Part shown: piece by piece, positions 50,258 to 58,497 of the stretch
Layout of the letters: each line of letters starts with the position of its first letter
Position numbering within the stretch: the stretch's first letter is position 1
Assembly (NCBI RefSeq): GCF_003545695.1
Contig: NZ_QUZZ01000001.1
Span: 496,001 to 560,000, forward strand
From: Taibaiella helva
Lineage (GTDB): Bacteria; Bacteroidota; Bacteroidia; Chitinophagales; Chitinophagaceae
Direction of reading: 5' to 3'
DNA: 64,000 nt
Notes under the pieces: generated by a model
What the model was told of the DNA's origin: nothing
Databases searched by the model: none
What the model saw: only the letters and a program-made list of their open reading frames with translations
Made by a program: the position numbers and the translations under genes

Positions 50258-52345
50258 ATGGCTAAAGATTATAAGAGAATCCTGGTCACCGCGGCATTGC
50301 CTTATGCCAACGGACCGGTTCATATAGGACACCTGGCAGGCTGCTATCTGCCTGCCGATATCTACGTACGCTACCAGCGTGCGCAACGACGTGATGTGAA
50401 GTTTATCTGCGGCAGCGACGAACACGGCGTACCGATTACCATCAGGGCGATGAAGGAAGGCATCACACCGCAGGATGTAGTGGACAAGTACCATGCGTTG
50501 ATCTCCGAGAGCTTCAGCAGGATGGGTATTTCGTTCGATATCTATTCCCGTACTTCTTCCAAAGTGCATGCGCAGACCTCACAGGCTTTCTTTAAAAAGC
50601 TGTACGATGAGGGCCTGTTTGAAGAAAGAGAAAGCCAGCAATACTACGACGAGGAAAAGAAAATGTTCCTGGCCGACCGCTATATCATCGGCACCTGCCC
50701 GGTATGCGGTAATGAAAATGCTTACGGCGACCAATGCGAAAGATGCGGTTCTTCGCTTTCTCCCGAACAGCTGAAGAACCCGAGGAGCGCGCTGAGCAAT
50801 GCCGTGCCAATAAAGAAAGCCACGAAGCACTGGTATTTCCCGTTGAACGATTACGAAGCGTTCCTGAAGGAGTGGATCGTGGAAGGGAAAAAGAACGAGT
50901 GGAAGCCCAATGTGTACGGACAGTGTAAAAGCTGGCTCGACAGCGGTCTGCAGCCCCGTGCCATGACCCGCGACAGCAGCTGGGGCGTGCCGGTGCCGCT
51001 GGAAGATGCAGAAGGCAAAGTGCTGTATGTATGGTTCGATGCCCCTATCGGCTATATCAGCGCCACCAAGGAGCTGCTGCCCCAGGGCTGGGACGATTAC
51101 TGGAAACAGGAAGATACCAAGCTGGTCCACTTTATCGGTAAAGACAATATCGTATTCCATTGCATCATATTCCCGGCGATGCTGAAGGCACATGGCGGCT
51201 ATGTGCTGCCCGATAATGTGCCGGCCAATGAATTCCTGAACATTGAAGGCGAGAAGGTATCAACTTCCCGTAACTGGGCGGTATGGGTGCATGAGTATGC
51301 CGAAGACTTTCCCGGCATGGAAGATACCCTGCGCTATGTGCTGTGCGCTAATGCCCCGGAGACCAAAGACAATGACTTTACCTGGAAAGATTTCCAGGAC
51401 CGCCACAACAGCGAGCTGGTGGCCAAGTTCGGCAACTTTGTCAACCGGGCCATGGTCCTGATGCATAAGTTTTGCGGCGGCAGGGTGCCCCAATTCCACG
51501 ATGACGTTAAGGAAGAGCGTGACCTGGAGCTGATACGTGAAATTATCGCTACCAAGAAGAAAGTAGAGGAGCTGATCGAAGCCTATAAATTCCGCGATGC
51601 CCTGTTTGAAGTGATCGAGCTGTCCAGCAAAGGCAACAAATACCTGCAGGATGTTGCGCCCTGGAACCTGGCCAAAACGCCGGAAATGCAGGCCGAAAAC
51701 CAGAAGCTGATCGACAACTGCCTGCATATATGCCTGCAGCTGACGGCCAACCTGGCGATACTGTCTCATCCCTTCCTGCCCTTTACGGCAAAAAAGATCT
51801 GCCACCTGCTGAAGGTAGTGGACAAAATGCTGGATTGGGAACATGCAGGCAAGATGGACCTGCTGCGTACCGGCTATCCCCTGCGGGCGCCGGAGTTGCT
51901 GTTCCGCAAAGTCGAGAATGAAGAAGTGGAGCAGCAGAAGCAGAAGCTGGAAGCCCGCAGCGCGGCAGCAAAGGCGGCCCAGGCCGAAGCTGCCCCGGTG
52001 GCTGCAGCCGAGCCGAAGCCGGTGATCGCATTCGACGACTTTGCAAAGATCGAGCTGCGTGCTGCGACTATCCTGGCTGCAGAGAAAGTGCCTAAAGCAG
52101 ACAAGCTGCTGAAGCTGGAGGTGGACTTGGGCGCAGAAAAGAGAACTATTGTTTCGGGCATTGCCCAACACTATGCACCTGAAGCGATCGTAGGCCGGCA
52201 GGTAACCGTAGTGGTCAACCTGGCGTCGCGCAAAATGAAAGGGATCGAGAGCGCTGGTATGATCCTTATGGCAGAAGACGCCTCCGGTAAGCTGGTGTTT
52301 GTAGCGCCTGCCGATGCGGTTCAGGCTGGCAGCGAGGTGAAATAA
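50258..52345 (+). CDS. metG: Methionyl-tRNA synthetase with C-terminal tRNA-binding domain
   Basis: The 695-aa enzyme charges tRNA-Met. The HIGH motif is in [10 protein letters not shown], the zinc knuckle is [18 protein letters not shown], and the KMSKS-like motif is [10 protein letters not shown]. The C-terminal 110 residues ([19 protein letters not shown] onward) are the Trbp111/EMAPII-like dimerisation and tRNA-binding domain, joined by an Ala-rich linker. ATG 50258 ([19 protein letters not shown]) is preferred to the in-frame start at 50180, which adds 26 residues with no homology. The adaptor protein gene follows after 80 bp. Confidence 0.95.
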   Translation: MAKDYKRILVTAALPYANGPVHIGHLAGCYLPADIYVRYQRAQRRDVKFICGSDEHGVPITIRAMKEGITPQDVVDKYHALISESFSRMGISFDIYSRTSSKVHAQTSQAFFKKLYDEGLFEERESQQYYDEEKKMFLADRYIIGTCPVCGNENAYGDQCERCGSSLSPEQLKNPRSALSNAVPIKKATKHWYFPLNDYEAFLKEWIVEGKKNEWKPNVYGQCKSWLDSGLQPRAMTRDSSWGVPVPLEDAEGKVLYVWFDAPIGYISATKELLPQGWDDYWKQEDTKLVHFIGKDNIVFHCIIFPAMLKAHGGYVLPDNVPANEFLNIEGEKVSTSRNWAVWVHEYAEDFPGMEDTLRYVLCANAPETKDNDFTWKDFQDRHNSELVAKFGNFVNRAMVLMHKFCGGRVPQFHDDVKEERDLELIREIIATKKKVEELIEAYKFRDALFEVIELSSKGNKYLQDVAPWNLAKTPEMQAENQKLIDNCLHICLQLTANLAILSHPFLPFTAKKICHLLKVVDKMLDWEHAGKMDLLRTGYPLRAPELLFRKVENEEVEQQKQKLEARSAAAKAAQAEAAPVAAAEPKPVIAFDDFAKIELRAATILAAEKVPKADKLLKLEVDLGAEKRTIVSGIAQHYAPEAIVGRQVTVVVNLASRKMKGIESAGMILMAEDASGKLVFVAPADAVQAGSEVK

Positions 52346-52425
52346 GGTTGCCTCAAACATACTATATTCATATTCAGAATCAACATAAATCAGTACTTTT
52401 AACCCAATTCATCCTTCTTTTCTTT

Positions 52426-53778
52426 ATGAAAAAGAAAACCCTGTGGTGGCTCACCGGTATCCTGATCTTTATCGTAATCCTGCTGTTGCTGCTGAAAGGC
52501 TGCGGAGCCCTTGGAGGGGGCGAGGGACTGAGGGTCGCGGTAGACACTGCAACGGAAAGGACCATTATCGAGACGGTGAGCGCCAGCGGTAAGATATACC
52601 CTGAAACGGAAGTCAAGATCAAGCCCGATGTCAGCGGTGAGATCGTAGAGCTCCCTATACTGGAAGGCGATTCGATAACCAAAGGGCAGCTGCTGGTCAA
52701 GATCAATCCCACCATCTATTCTTCTGCAGTAACCCAGGCCGAAGCTTCTATGTTCCAGAGCCGTGCCAGCGTAAACAACGCTCGGGAGCTGGTGGCCCAG
52801 GCCAAAGCGCAGATGGAACGGACCAAAGCCAACTTTGACCGCAATAAAGAGCTTTTCACCGGCAAAGTAATCAGCCGCATGGAATACGAGCAGGCCCAGG
52901 CCGATTATCTTTCGGCCAAAGCCAACTTTGAAGCGACCCAGGCCAATGTTGCCGGCGGAAACTACGGCGTAACGGGTGCCCAGGCCAGCCTGTCGCAGGC
53001 TCAGGAGAACCTGCGCCGTACCACCATTACTGCGCCCACCTCCGGTATCATTTCACAACTGCTGGTTAAGAAAGGCGAACGTGTGGTGGGTACTGCACAG
53101 ATGGACGGCACACAGATCCTTACTATCGCAAACCTTGGTCGCATGGAAGTCCGGGTCGACGTCAGCGAAACCGATATTACCAAGGTAAGCATAGGCGATA
53201 CCAGCCTCATCGAAGTCGATGCCTTCCGGGGACGTAAGTTCAAAGGGGTCGTGTCCAAGATATCCGTGTCCAGCGTACAGCTGAATTCGGTTACTGCAGC
53301 CGCAACCAGCTCTTCTACCGACCAGGTAACCAATTATACCGTACATATCTTTATTCTGCCCGAATCTTACGCTGGCTTACGCGCCGAGCTGGGTAAAGGA
53401 CAATTCCCTTTCAAGCCGGGCATGAGCGCAGGAGTGGAGATCCAGACCCGAAAGGAGAACGGTATCCTCTCGATCCCGATCAACGCCGTGACCACGCGAG
53501 ACTGGCCCGACTCGCTGAAGAAGAAATCTTCAGTAGCCGATGCGGGCAATGATATCCGGCAGGTGCTCTTTATCTATAATAAGGACAGCAAGACCGTGAC
53601 GCTGCGCGATGTGAAGACCGGTATCCAGAACAATGAATTCATCCAGGTGACCTCCGGTATCCGGAAAGGAGATGTGGTTGTTGTCGCTCCATATGGCGTG
53701 GTGGCCCGCACCCTGCAGGATAAGTCGAAAGTGAAGGTCGTGCCGCGCAACCAGCTTTACGAAGCGAAAGAAGAATAA
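52426..53778 (+). CDS. HlyD/MacA-type periplasmic adaptor subunit
   Basis: The 450-aa protein starts with one membrane helix (LWWLTGILIFIVILLLLLKG), then a barrel-sandwich lipoyl half (VKIKPDVSGEIVELPILEGD), a long coiled coil (about residues 110-190), the second lipoyl half (RRTTITAPTSGIISQLLVK) and a C-terminal beta domain. It belongs to the MacA subfamily of tripartite export systems. No MacB-type ABC transporter or outer membrane factor is adjacent, so its partner lies elsewhere. ATG 52426 is chosen over the longer in-frame start at 52348. Confidence 0.88.
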   Translation: MKKKTLWWLTGILIFIVILLLLLKGCGALGGGEGLRVAVDTATERTIIETVSASGKIYPETEVKIKPDVSGEIVELPILEGDSITKGQLLVKINPTIYSSAVTQAEASMFQSRASVNNARELVAQAKAQMERTKANFDRNKELFTGKVISRMEYEQAQADYLSAKANFEATQANVAGGNYGVTGAQASLSQAQENLRRTTITAPTSGIISQLLVKKGERVVGTAQMDGTQILTIANLGRMEVRVDVSETDITKVSIGDTSLIEVDAFRGRKFKGVVSKISVSSVQLNSVTAAATSSSTDQVTNYTVHIFILPESYAGLRAELGKGQFPFKPGMSAGVEIQTRKENGILSIPINAVTTRDWPDSLKKKSSVADAGNDIRQVLFIYNKDSKTVTLRDVKTGIQNNEFIQVTSGIRKGDVVVVAPYGVVARTLQDKSKVKVVPRNQLYEAKEE

Positions 53779-53829
53779 TTTTACCGATGCTAACCGGATG
53801 GCGCCGTGCCATCCTATTGCTACCTTCAG

Positions 53830-54612
53830 ATGATCATAACCCTTTTGTCAGATTTTGGTTACCAGGATAATTTTGTTGGTGTAGCGAAAGGGGTTTTACT
53901 GCAGCGCCTGCCTACGGCAAGGTTGATCGACCTCAACCATGAAGTTGAGCCCTTTCATCTGCTTCAGTGCAGCTACCTTCTCAAAAGCGCTTATGCCAAC
54001 TTTCCGCATCATACCGTGCATTTGTCGCTTTTCGATATCATGCACCGTAATCCGGCCTCTCTCCTGGTTACCGAAATCGACAGCCAATATGTTATCAGCG
54101 CCGACAACGGCCTGTTGCCGCTTACCTTCAACAATCGCCTGGGGAAGGTATATGTGCACGACCGTATCGTAAGCTCTTATATGGAATGGCTCAACCTGGC
54201 GGCCGATTTTATTGCCGGACTGGACCAGGGAAATTCTGATATTTCCCGTTTCCAGACACTTGAGCCCAAAGTACATCCCGCCCGGCTGCAGGCCGTGGTC
54301 AAGGACAACTCCATCGAATGCCAGGTGATCCATATTGATCGTTACGAAAATGTGGTGATCAACCTTACCCGCGATGAGTTTGAAGCCCAGCGCCGGGGGC
54401 GCAAGTTCCGCATCCAGATCGTGCGCGATACGCTGACCCATATCAGCAACGATTATTCCGATGTGCCGGTGAGCGAGAAGCTTTGCCTGTTCAACAGTGC
54501 CGGTTATATGGAGATCGCAATCAACCAGGGTAAGGCTTCCTCTCTGCTCGGCCTGCGCCTGCACCACGAACGCCAACTGATCTACCAGAATATTAAGATA
54601 GAATTCCTATGA
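53830..54612 (+). CDS. SAM hydrolase/adenosyltransferase family protein (DUF62)
   Basis: The 260-aa protein starts MIITLLSDFGYQDNFVGVAK and matches the family that includes fluorinases, chlorinases and SAM hydroxide adenosyltransferases. Most bacterial members convert SAM to adenosine and methionine using activated water; halogenase activity is rare and not supported here. The C-terminal beta-barrel includes IECQVIHIDRYENVVINL. It overlaps the next gene by 4 bases (ATGA at 54609-54612), so the two are translationally coupled. Confidence 0.87.
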   Translation: MIITLLSDFGYQDNFVGVAKGVLLQRLPTARLIDLNHEVEPFHLLQCSYLLKSAYANFPHHTVHLSLFDIMHRNPASLLVTEIDSQYVISADNGLLPLTFNNRLGKVYVHDRIVSSYMEWLNLAADFIAGLDQGNSDISRFQTLEPKVHPARLQAVVKDNSIECQVIHIDRYENVVINLTRDEFEAQRRGRKFRIQIVRDTLTHISNDYSDVPVSEKLCLFNSAGYMEIAINQGKASSLLGLRLHHERQLIYQNIKIEFL

Positions 54613-54905
54613 TCGTCCGTATTGTAAAAATGACCTTCCGTCCTGAGGCTGTTCCCGGTTTCCTGGCGCTTTTTGAGGAACGAAAGGAGCAGATCCGTCA
54701 TTTTGAAGGCTGCTGGCACCTGGAGCTGTGGCAGGAGGCTGGCAGCGAGACCGTATTTTTTACTTATAGCCATTGGACCAGCGAAGCCGCTCTGGACCAT
54801 TACCGTTTCTCCGCTTTTTTTAAAGATACCTGGACCCGGACCCGTGAACTGTTTGCTGACAAAGCGCAGGCCTGGAGCGTCTCCCAGCGATATGTGCTCC
54901 CCTGA
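54609..54905 (+). CDS. ABM-domain (antibiotic biosynthesis monooxygenase-like) protein
   Basis: The 98-aa protein is a single ABM-type dimeric alpha/beta-barrel (MIVRIVKMTFRPEAVPGFLA, then GCWHLELWQEA and SHWTSEAALDHYRFSAFF). The family includes heme-degrading and quinol monooxygenases and many of unknown activity. It overlaps the DUF62 gene by 4 bases, so the pair is co-expressed. The substrate is unknown. Confidence 0.82.
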   Translation: MIVRIVKMTFRPEAVPGFLALFEERKEQIRHFEGCWHLELWQEAGSETVFFTYSHWTSEAALDHYRFSAFFKDTWTRTRELFADKAQAWSVSQRYVLP

Positions 54906-54980
54906 GAATGCTATTATCCTCTCTGAACAGCATTATTACCAGAACGTTAAATGTGCTCCCGGCTTTTGGGCTGGATTAGT

Positions 54981-54988
54981 TATATTTG
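54981..54988 (+). promoter_or_regulatory. -7 box of the first small-secreted/PKD module
   Basis: TATATTTG is an exact TAnnTTTG match about 125 bases before ATG 55114. The long leader (about 54995-55113) contains ATAAG...CTTAT and GCCA...TGGC stems and a run of T just before the gene, so it may be an attenuator. A 10-bp direct repeat ATGTGCTCCC is at 54892-54901 and 54951-54960, just upstream of the box. Confidence 0.45.
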
Positions 54989-55113
54989 CAAACAAGAATA
55001 TTTTTTGGCCGTTTACCCAGCCTTTTGGTCCGGTATAAGGTCTATTAGCTTATCCTGTACCAATACCGCCATTTGGGTGGCATTTATTTTTTTTGTCGAA
55101 TCAAGCTCACAAT

Positions 55114-55512
55114 ATGAAAAAAGTGCTGTTTGTACTGCTATCGGCGCTCAGCTATGGCAGCTATGCCCAGACCGCTCCTGCACCGGATCTGGTCAAAGCG
55201 AAAACTTACGCTGATGAGGTTTTTGCCAATTGTCCCGTCTTTGCCGGGCCTGCTTATATCCCGGAGTATGCTGAAATCATTAGCCGCATATCCGTCATTA
55301 CGGAGCCGGCTACTGCCCAGGAGACTTACCCGAGGCTTTCTACGGTGATGTTCAAAAACAAATGCAACCCGCAAATGACCCGGGATGAGAATAATTTCAA
55401 TCCCGGCCATTTCAACCCGCTGAAATATTTCCTGAACTATTACCCGAAAGTGGATACCAAATACCGTGTCGACAACACTTACTATGTGATCCTGGTGCAT
55501 CCCAAACCCTGA
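55114..55512 (+). CDS. Small secreted protein, member of a duplicated small/PKD module
   Basis: The 132-aa product has a signal peptide (MKKVLFVLLSALSYGSYAQ). I do not recognise a family. Its last 35 residues (NPGHFNPLKYFLNYYPKV then YRVDNTYYVILVHPKP) match the C-terminus of the 58057-58458 product (INPLKYNLKF, YRIDGTDYVLFVAGKAP), so the two are paralogues. It lies 55 bp upstream of the large PKD/type B protein on the same strand. A role as chaperone, adaptor or ligand of the large partner is an inference from pairing only. Confidence 0.7.
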   Translation: MKKVLFVLLSALSYGSYAQTAPAPDLVKAKTYADEVFANCPVFAGPAYIPEYAEIISRISVITEPATAQETYPRLSTVMFKNKCNPQMTRDENNFNPGHFNPLKYFLNYYPKVDTKYRVDNTYYVILVHPKP

Positions 55513-55567
55513 GACGCTCCGGATGGAATCAGACTATTTTCTTCTGTCGTTTTAATTTCTTTAATAG

Positions 55568-57919
55568 ATGACGTTTAAAAAATTACATATGCACCCCGGC
55601 AAGATCTGCGGCAGCCTGCTGCTTATGCTGCTCTTTTTGTCGGCAGGGATAAAAAGCTGGGCCCAGCCCACGGTCACCTCACCCTGCGATGCCAACCCAT
55701 TCTGTAGCGATAGCAGCTATACCTTTCCCAATACCAGCGGTAATATCTTTAGTGCACCGCCCAGTCCTCCCGTGGATTATGGCGTGGTGAGCACACAGCC
55801 CAACCCGGTGTGGTACTGGATGCAGATCGGTACATCGGGCACGATCCAGATCACCATCAACCAGACCAACGCCGGCGGCGCAGGTACCGATGTGGATTTT
55901 ACCATGTGGGGGCCCTTCACCGACCTGGCCAGCGGTTGCGCGGCGATACTCGCCGGAACGGCATCCATTCAATCAAGCTATGATGGCGGTGGCGTAACCG
56001 AAATAGCCGGCCTGGGGCTGCCCGGCGGCAGCCAGGTAGGACAAGGCAATCCGCCTTTCCCCCCTGGCGGTACTACACCCCCTGCAGCAGTAGCGGGAGA
56101 AGTATATATCCTCATGCTGACCAACTATGCCAATTCTCCCGGTACGATCAGCTTTAGCCAGACCGCCGGTACCGGCTCGGCCGATTGTGGCATCGTGTGT
56201 GGTCTTACTGCTGAAAACAGCGGACCCAAGTGTTTTGGCAATCCGATCACCCTGACAGCGATCAATAGCGATACCGCCACTGCATTTACCTATTATTGGT
56301 CGGGCCCTAACGGCTTTGCTGCCGGAGGAAGGGTAGTTACCTTTAATCCTACTGCTCCTGGCAACTTCACCTTTAATGTAATGGCGGTATCTGACGAGAA
56401 CGATACCTGTAAAGCCAGCACTGATGTGGTCGTTCATCCTTTGCCTAGCGTTACGCTGGCTAATCCCAACGACCGTATATTGTGTAATATTGACAGCACT
56501 ACGCTTGCGCTGAACAACCCCTCTGCTGGTATCCATTACCAGTGGTTTAGAGACGGTGTGGCGCTACCCAACGATACGAACGCCAGCCTGGTGGTAAGGG
56601 TCAATGGCACCTACCATGTGACTGCTGTCAGCCCTGAAGGCTGTACCGATACTTCGGAAGATATACTGGTAAAGCTAAGCTTTACGGATGTCGACTTTAA
56701 TTTCACGATAATGAAAGGCTGTACGGAAGATACCGTGCAATTCAATAACCTTAGCGAGCCGGGGAATTATTGGTGGAGCTTTGGAGACGGCACTACGCCC
56801 GAAGATACGCTGGCGAGCCCCCTGCATATTTACCAGGACCAGGATAACTATGTAGTCAGGCTGAAGATGAAGGATATGGATGGCTGCGTGGATTCGGTAG
56901 TCAAATTTGTAGATGTGCAGCACCCGCTTCACGCCGCGTTCAGCGCAGGTATTGATTCCGTTTGCCAGGCTAATGGTACACCTATACCCTTTACCGACGC
57001 CTCTGTAGGCGCTACGGGCTGGAACTGGGATTTCGGTGATGGCGCGACAGCTACCCAGCAGCATCCGACGCATACCTACACCCAGGCCGGCGGCCATACA
57101 GTCAGGCTGATCATAAATGATAACCTGCCCTGCTACGATACTGCATACCACCAGGTTTATGTCGACTCACTGCCTTTCCTGGAGTTTGTTACGGATAAGC
57201 ACAGCATCTGTGTCGGCGACCGCGTCAGCTTTACACCCAGCTTCCTGTATACCGCCCAGGAGCTGAGCTGGGATTTTGGCGACGGTATGCATTGGAAAGA
57301 GAATGGCCCTACCAGCCATAGCTTCGATCAGCCCGGTACTTATTGGGTGAAGCTGCTGGCTACCTTCCCGGTATGCGCCGAGATCATGAAAACCGACTCT
57401 GTAGTGGTACACGCCCTGCCGGTAGTGAACCTGGGTCCCGACAGTGTTTTATGTCTGGACGGACCTGCAATAAGGGTAGGGGATGCTAATAATGCCGCGG
57501 ATCCCACTATTCACTGGATGTGGAGTACCGGTGCCACTACCCCTTATATTGAGATCGTACATCCCGGTGAGTACTCTGTGACAGCTTCCCGCGGTGATTG
57601 CGGCACCACCGAAAGGATCGTGGTAAATAAGGATTGCTACACCGATATGCCTAATGCCTTTACCCCCAACGGCGACGGTAACAACGATTATTTCTACCCC
57701 CGCCAGCTGCTGAGCAAAGGAGTGGTTTCCTTCTCGATGACGGTAGTGAACCGCTGGGGACAAAAAGTATTCGAAACGACCAGCATCAATGGCAGAGGAT
57801 GGGATGGCAAGTTCAATGAGAAGGATCAGCCTATGGGTGTGTATATCTACCAGATTAAAGCCGTGCTCAAAAACGGCCGCACGGAAGAATACAACGGCAA
57901 TGTTACCCTTGTAAGATAA
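55568..57919 (+). CDS. PKD-repeat surface protein with T9SS type B sorting domain (module copy 1)
   Basis: The 783-aa protein has a signal peptide (ATG 55568, or 55589), a head of about 200 residues (GTSGTIQITINQTNAGGA, VDFTMWGPF) that resembles beta-rich adhesin-like domains, then Ig-like and PKD domains (WWSFGDGTTPEDT, NWDFGDGATATQQHPTHTY, SWDFGDGMHWKENGPTSHSF), and a type B T9SS tail (MPNAFTPNGDGNNDYFYPRQ to GNVTLVR). The stalk from the PKD units onward is closely similar to the 58498-61239 protein. No catalytic residues are evident, so an adhesin or structural role is most likely. Confidence 0.85.
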   Translation: MTFKKLHMHPGKICGSLLLMLLFLSAGIKSWAQPTVTSPCDANPFCSDSSYTFPNTSGNIFSAPPSPPVDYGVVSTQPNPVWYWMQIGTSGTIQITINQTNAGGAGTDVDFTMWGPFTDLASGCAAILAGTASIQSSYDGGGVTEIAGLGLPGGSQVGQGNPPFPPGGTTPPAAVAGEVYILMLTNYANSPGTISFSQTAGTGSADCGIVCGLTAENSGPKCFGNPITLTAINSDTATAFTYYWSGPNGFAAGGRVVTFNPTAPGNFTFNVMAVSDENDTCKASTDVVVHPLPSVTLANPNDRILCNIDSTTLALNNPSAGIHYQWFRDGVALPNDTNASLVVRVNGTYHVTAVSPEGCTDTSEDILVKLSFTDVDFNFTIMKGCTEDTVQFNNLSEPGNYWWSFGDGTTPEDTLASPLHIYQDQDNYVVRLKMKDMDGCVDSVVKFVDVQHPLHAAFSAGIDSVCQANGTPIPFTDASVGATGWNWDFGDGATATQQHPTHTYTQAGGHTVRLIINDNLPCYDTAYHQVYVDSLPFLEFVTDKHSICVGDRVSFTPSFLYTAQELSWDFGDGMHWKENGPTSHSFDQPGTYWVKLLATFPVCAEIMKTDSVVVHALPVVNLGPDSVLCLDGPAIRVGDANNAADPTIHWMWSTGATTPYIEIVHPGEYSVTASRGDCGTTERIVVNKDCYTDMPNAFTPNGDGNNDYFYPRQLLSKGVVSFSMTVVNRWGQKVFETTSINGRGWDGKFNEKDQPMGVYIYQIKAVLKNGRTEEYNGNVTLVR

Positions 57920-57961
57920 TTTGTCATAATACAGCCACAAGCTGCAGCTGAAATGAAGTGA

Positions 57962-57998
57962 AAGTCCCTCAGACACAACCGTCTGAGGGACTTTTTTT
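57962..57998 (+). terminator. Intrinsic terminator of module copy 1
   Basis: AAGTCCCTCAGAC (57962-57974) and its exact complement (57981-57993) form a 13-bp stem followed by a T run (57992-57998). It ends transcription of the first small/PKD module, so copy 2 has its own promoter. Confidence 0.92.
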
Positions 57999-58056
57999 GC
58001 GCGGTACCCAACTAAAGAAGGCTAAAAAAGGTCTACGTTTATATATGTAATTTGTT

Positions 58057-58458
58057 ATGTTCAGATTATCGCACTTCACATTGTTGCTGGCAACCCTGCT
58101 CCTGTTGTCAGGCCTCAGTTTGGTCAAAGCCCAGCCGGGCACTGCCGACCAACGTATTTCAGAAGTTTATGGCAGCTATACGTCCAAGCTGACAGAAGCC
58201 CAGGTGCTTGAGCTGAAGGCCCGCCTGCTCCGTTGCTCTGTAAAGCAAATGCCCATGCAGCAAGGTGAGCAATATCCCCTGCTTTCCAGCCAGCCTCTGG
58301 TGACCAAGTTTGTGGCGAACCTAAAGCCGGATAATTTTACCGAGCCAGCCGGGATCAATCCCCTGAAGTACAACCTGAAGTTCCAAAGCCGGGAAGATGT
58401 TATCTACCGGATCGACGGAACGGACTATGTACTTTTCGTTGCCGGAAAAGCGCCCTGA
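58057..58458 (+). CDS. Small secreted protein, second member of the duplicated module
   Basis: The 133-aa product starts with a signal peptide (MFRLSHFTLLLATLLLLSGL to VKA). Its C-terminal half aligns with the 55114-55512 protein (YPLLSS / YPRLST, INPLKYNLKF / FNPLKYFLNY, YRIDGTDYV / YRVDNTYYV), while the N-terminal part differs. It lies 39 bp before the second PKD/type B protein. An incomplete -7-like box (TAATTTG) lies just upstream of the start. Function unknown. Confidence 0.7.
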   Translation: MFRLSHFTLLLATLLLLSGLSLVKAQPGTADQRISEVYGSYTSKLTEAQVLELKARLLRCSVKQMPMQQGEQYPLLSSQPLVTKFVANLKPDNFTEPAGINPLKYNLKFQSREDVIYRIDGTDYVLFVAGKAP

Positions 58459-58497
58459 TAACCTGCTCATTTCCCCATATCCTCAATATCACCATTT

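Noticed and set aside
51260-52360. 366-codon minus-strand frame opposite metG
   Set aside because: Shadow of the conserved synthetase gene.
53830-54612. Fluorinase or chlorinase activity for the DUF62 gene
   Set aside because: Halogenases are a rare branch; the sequence shows only the common family features, so a SAM hydrolase is more likely.
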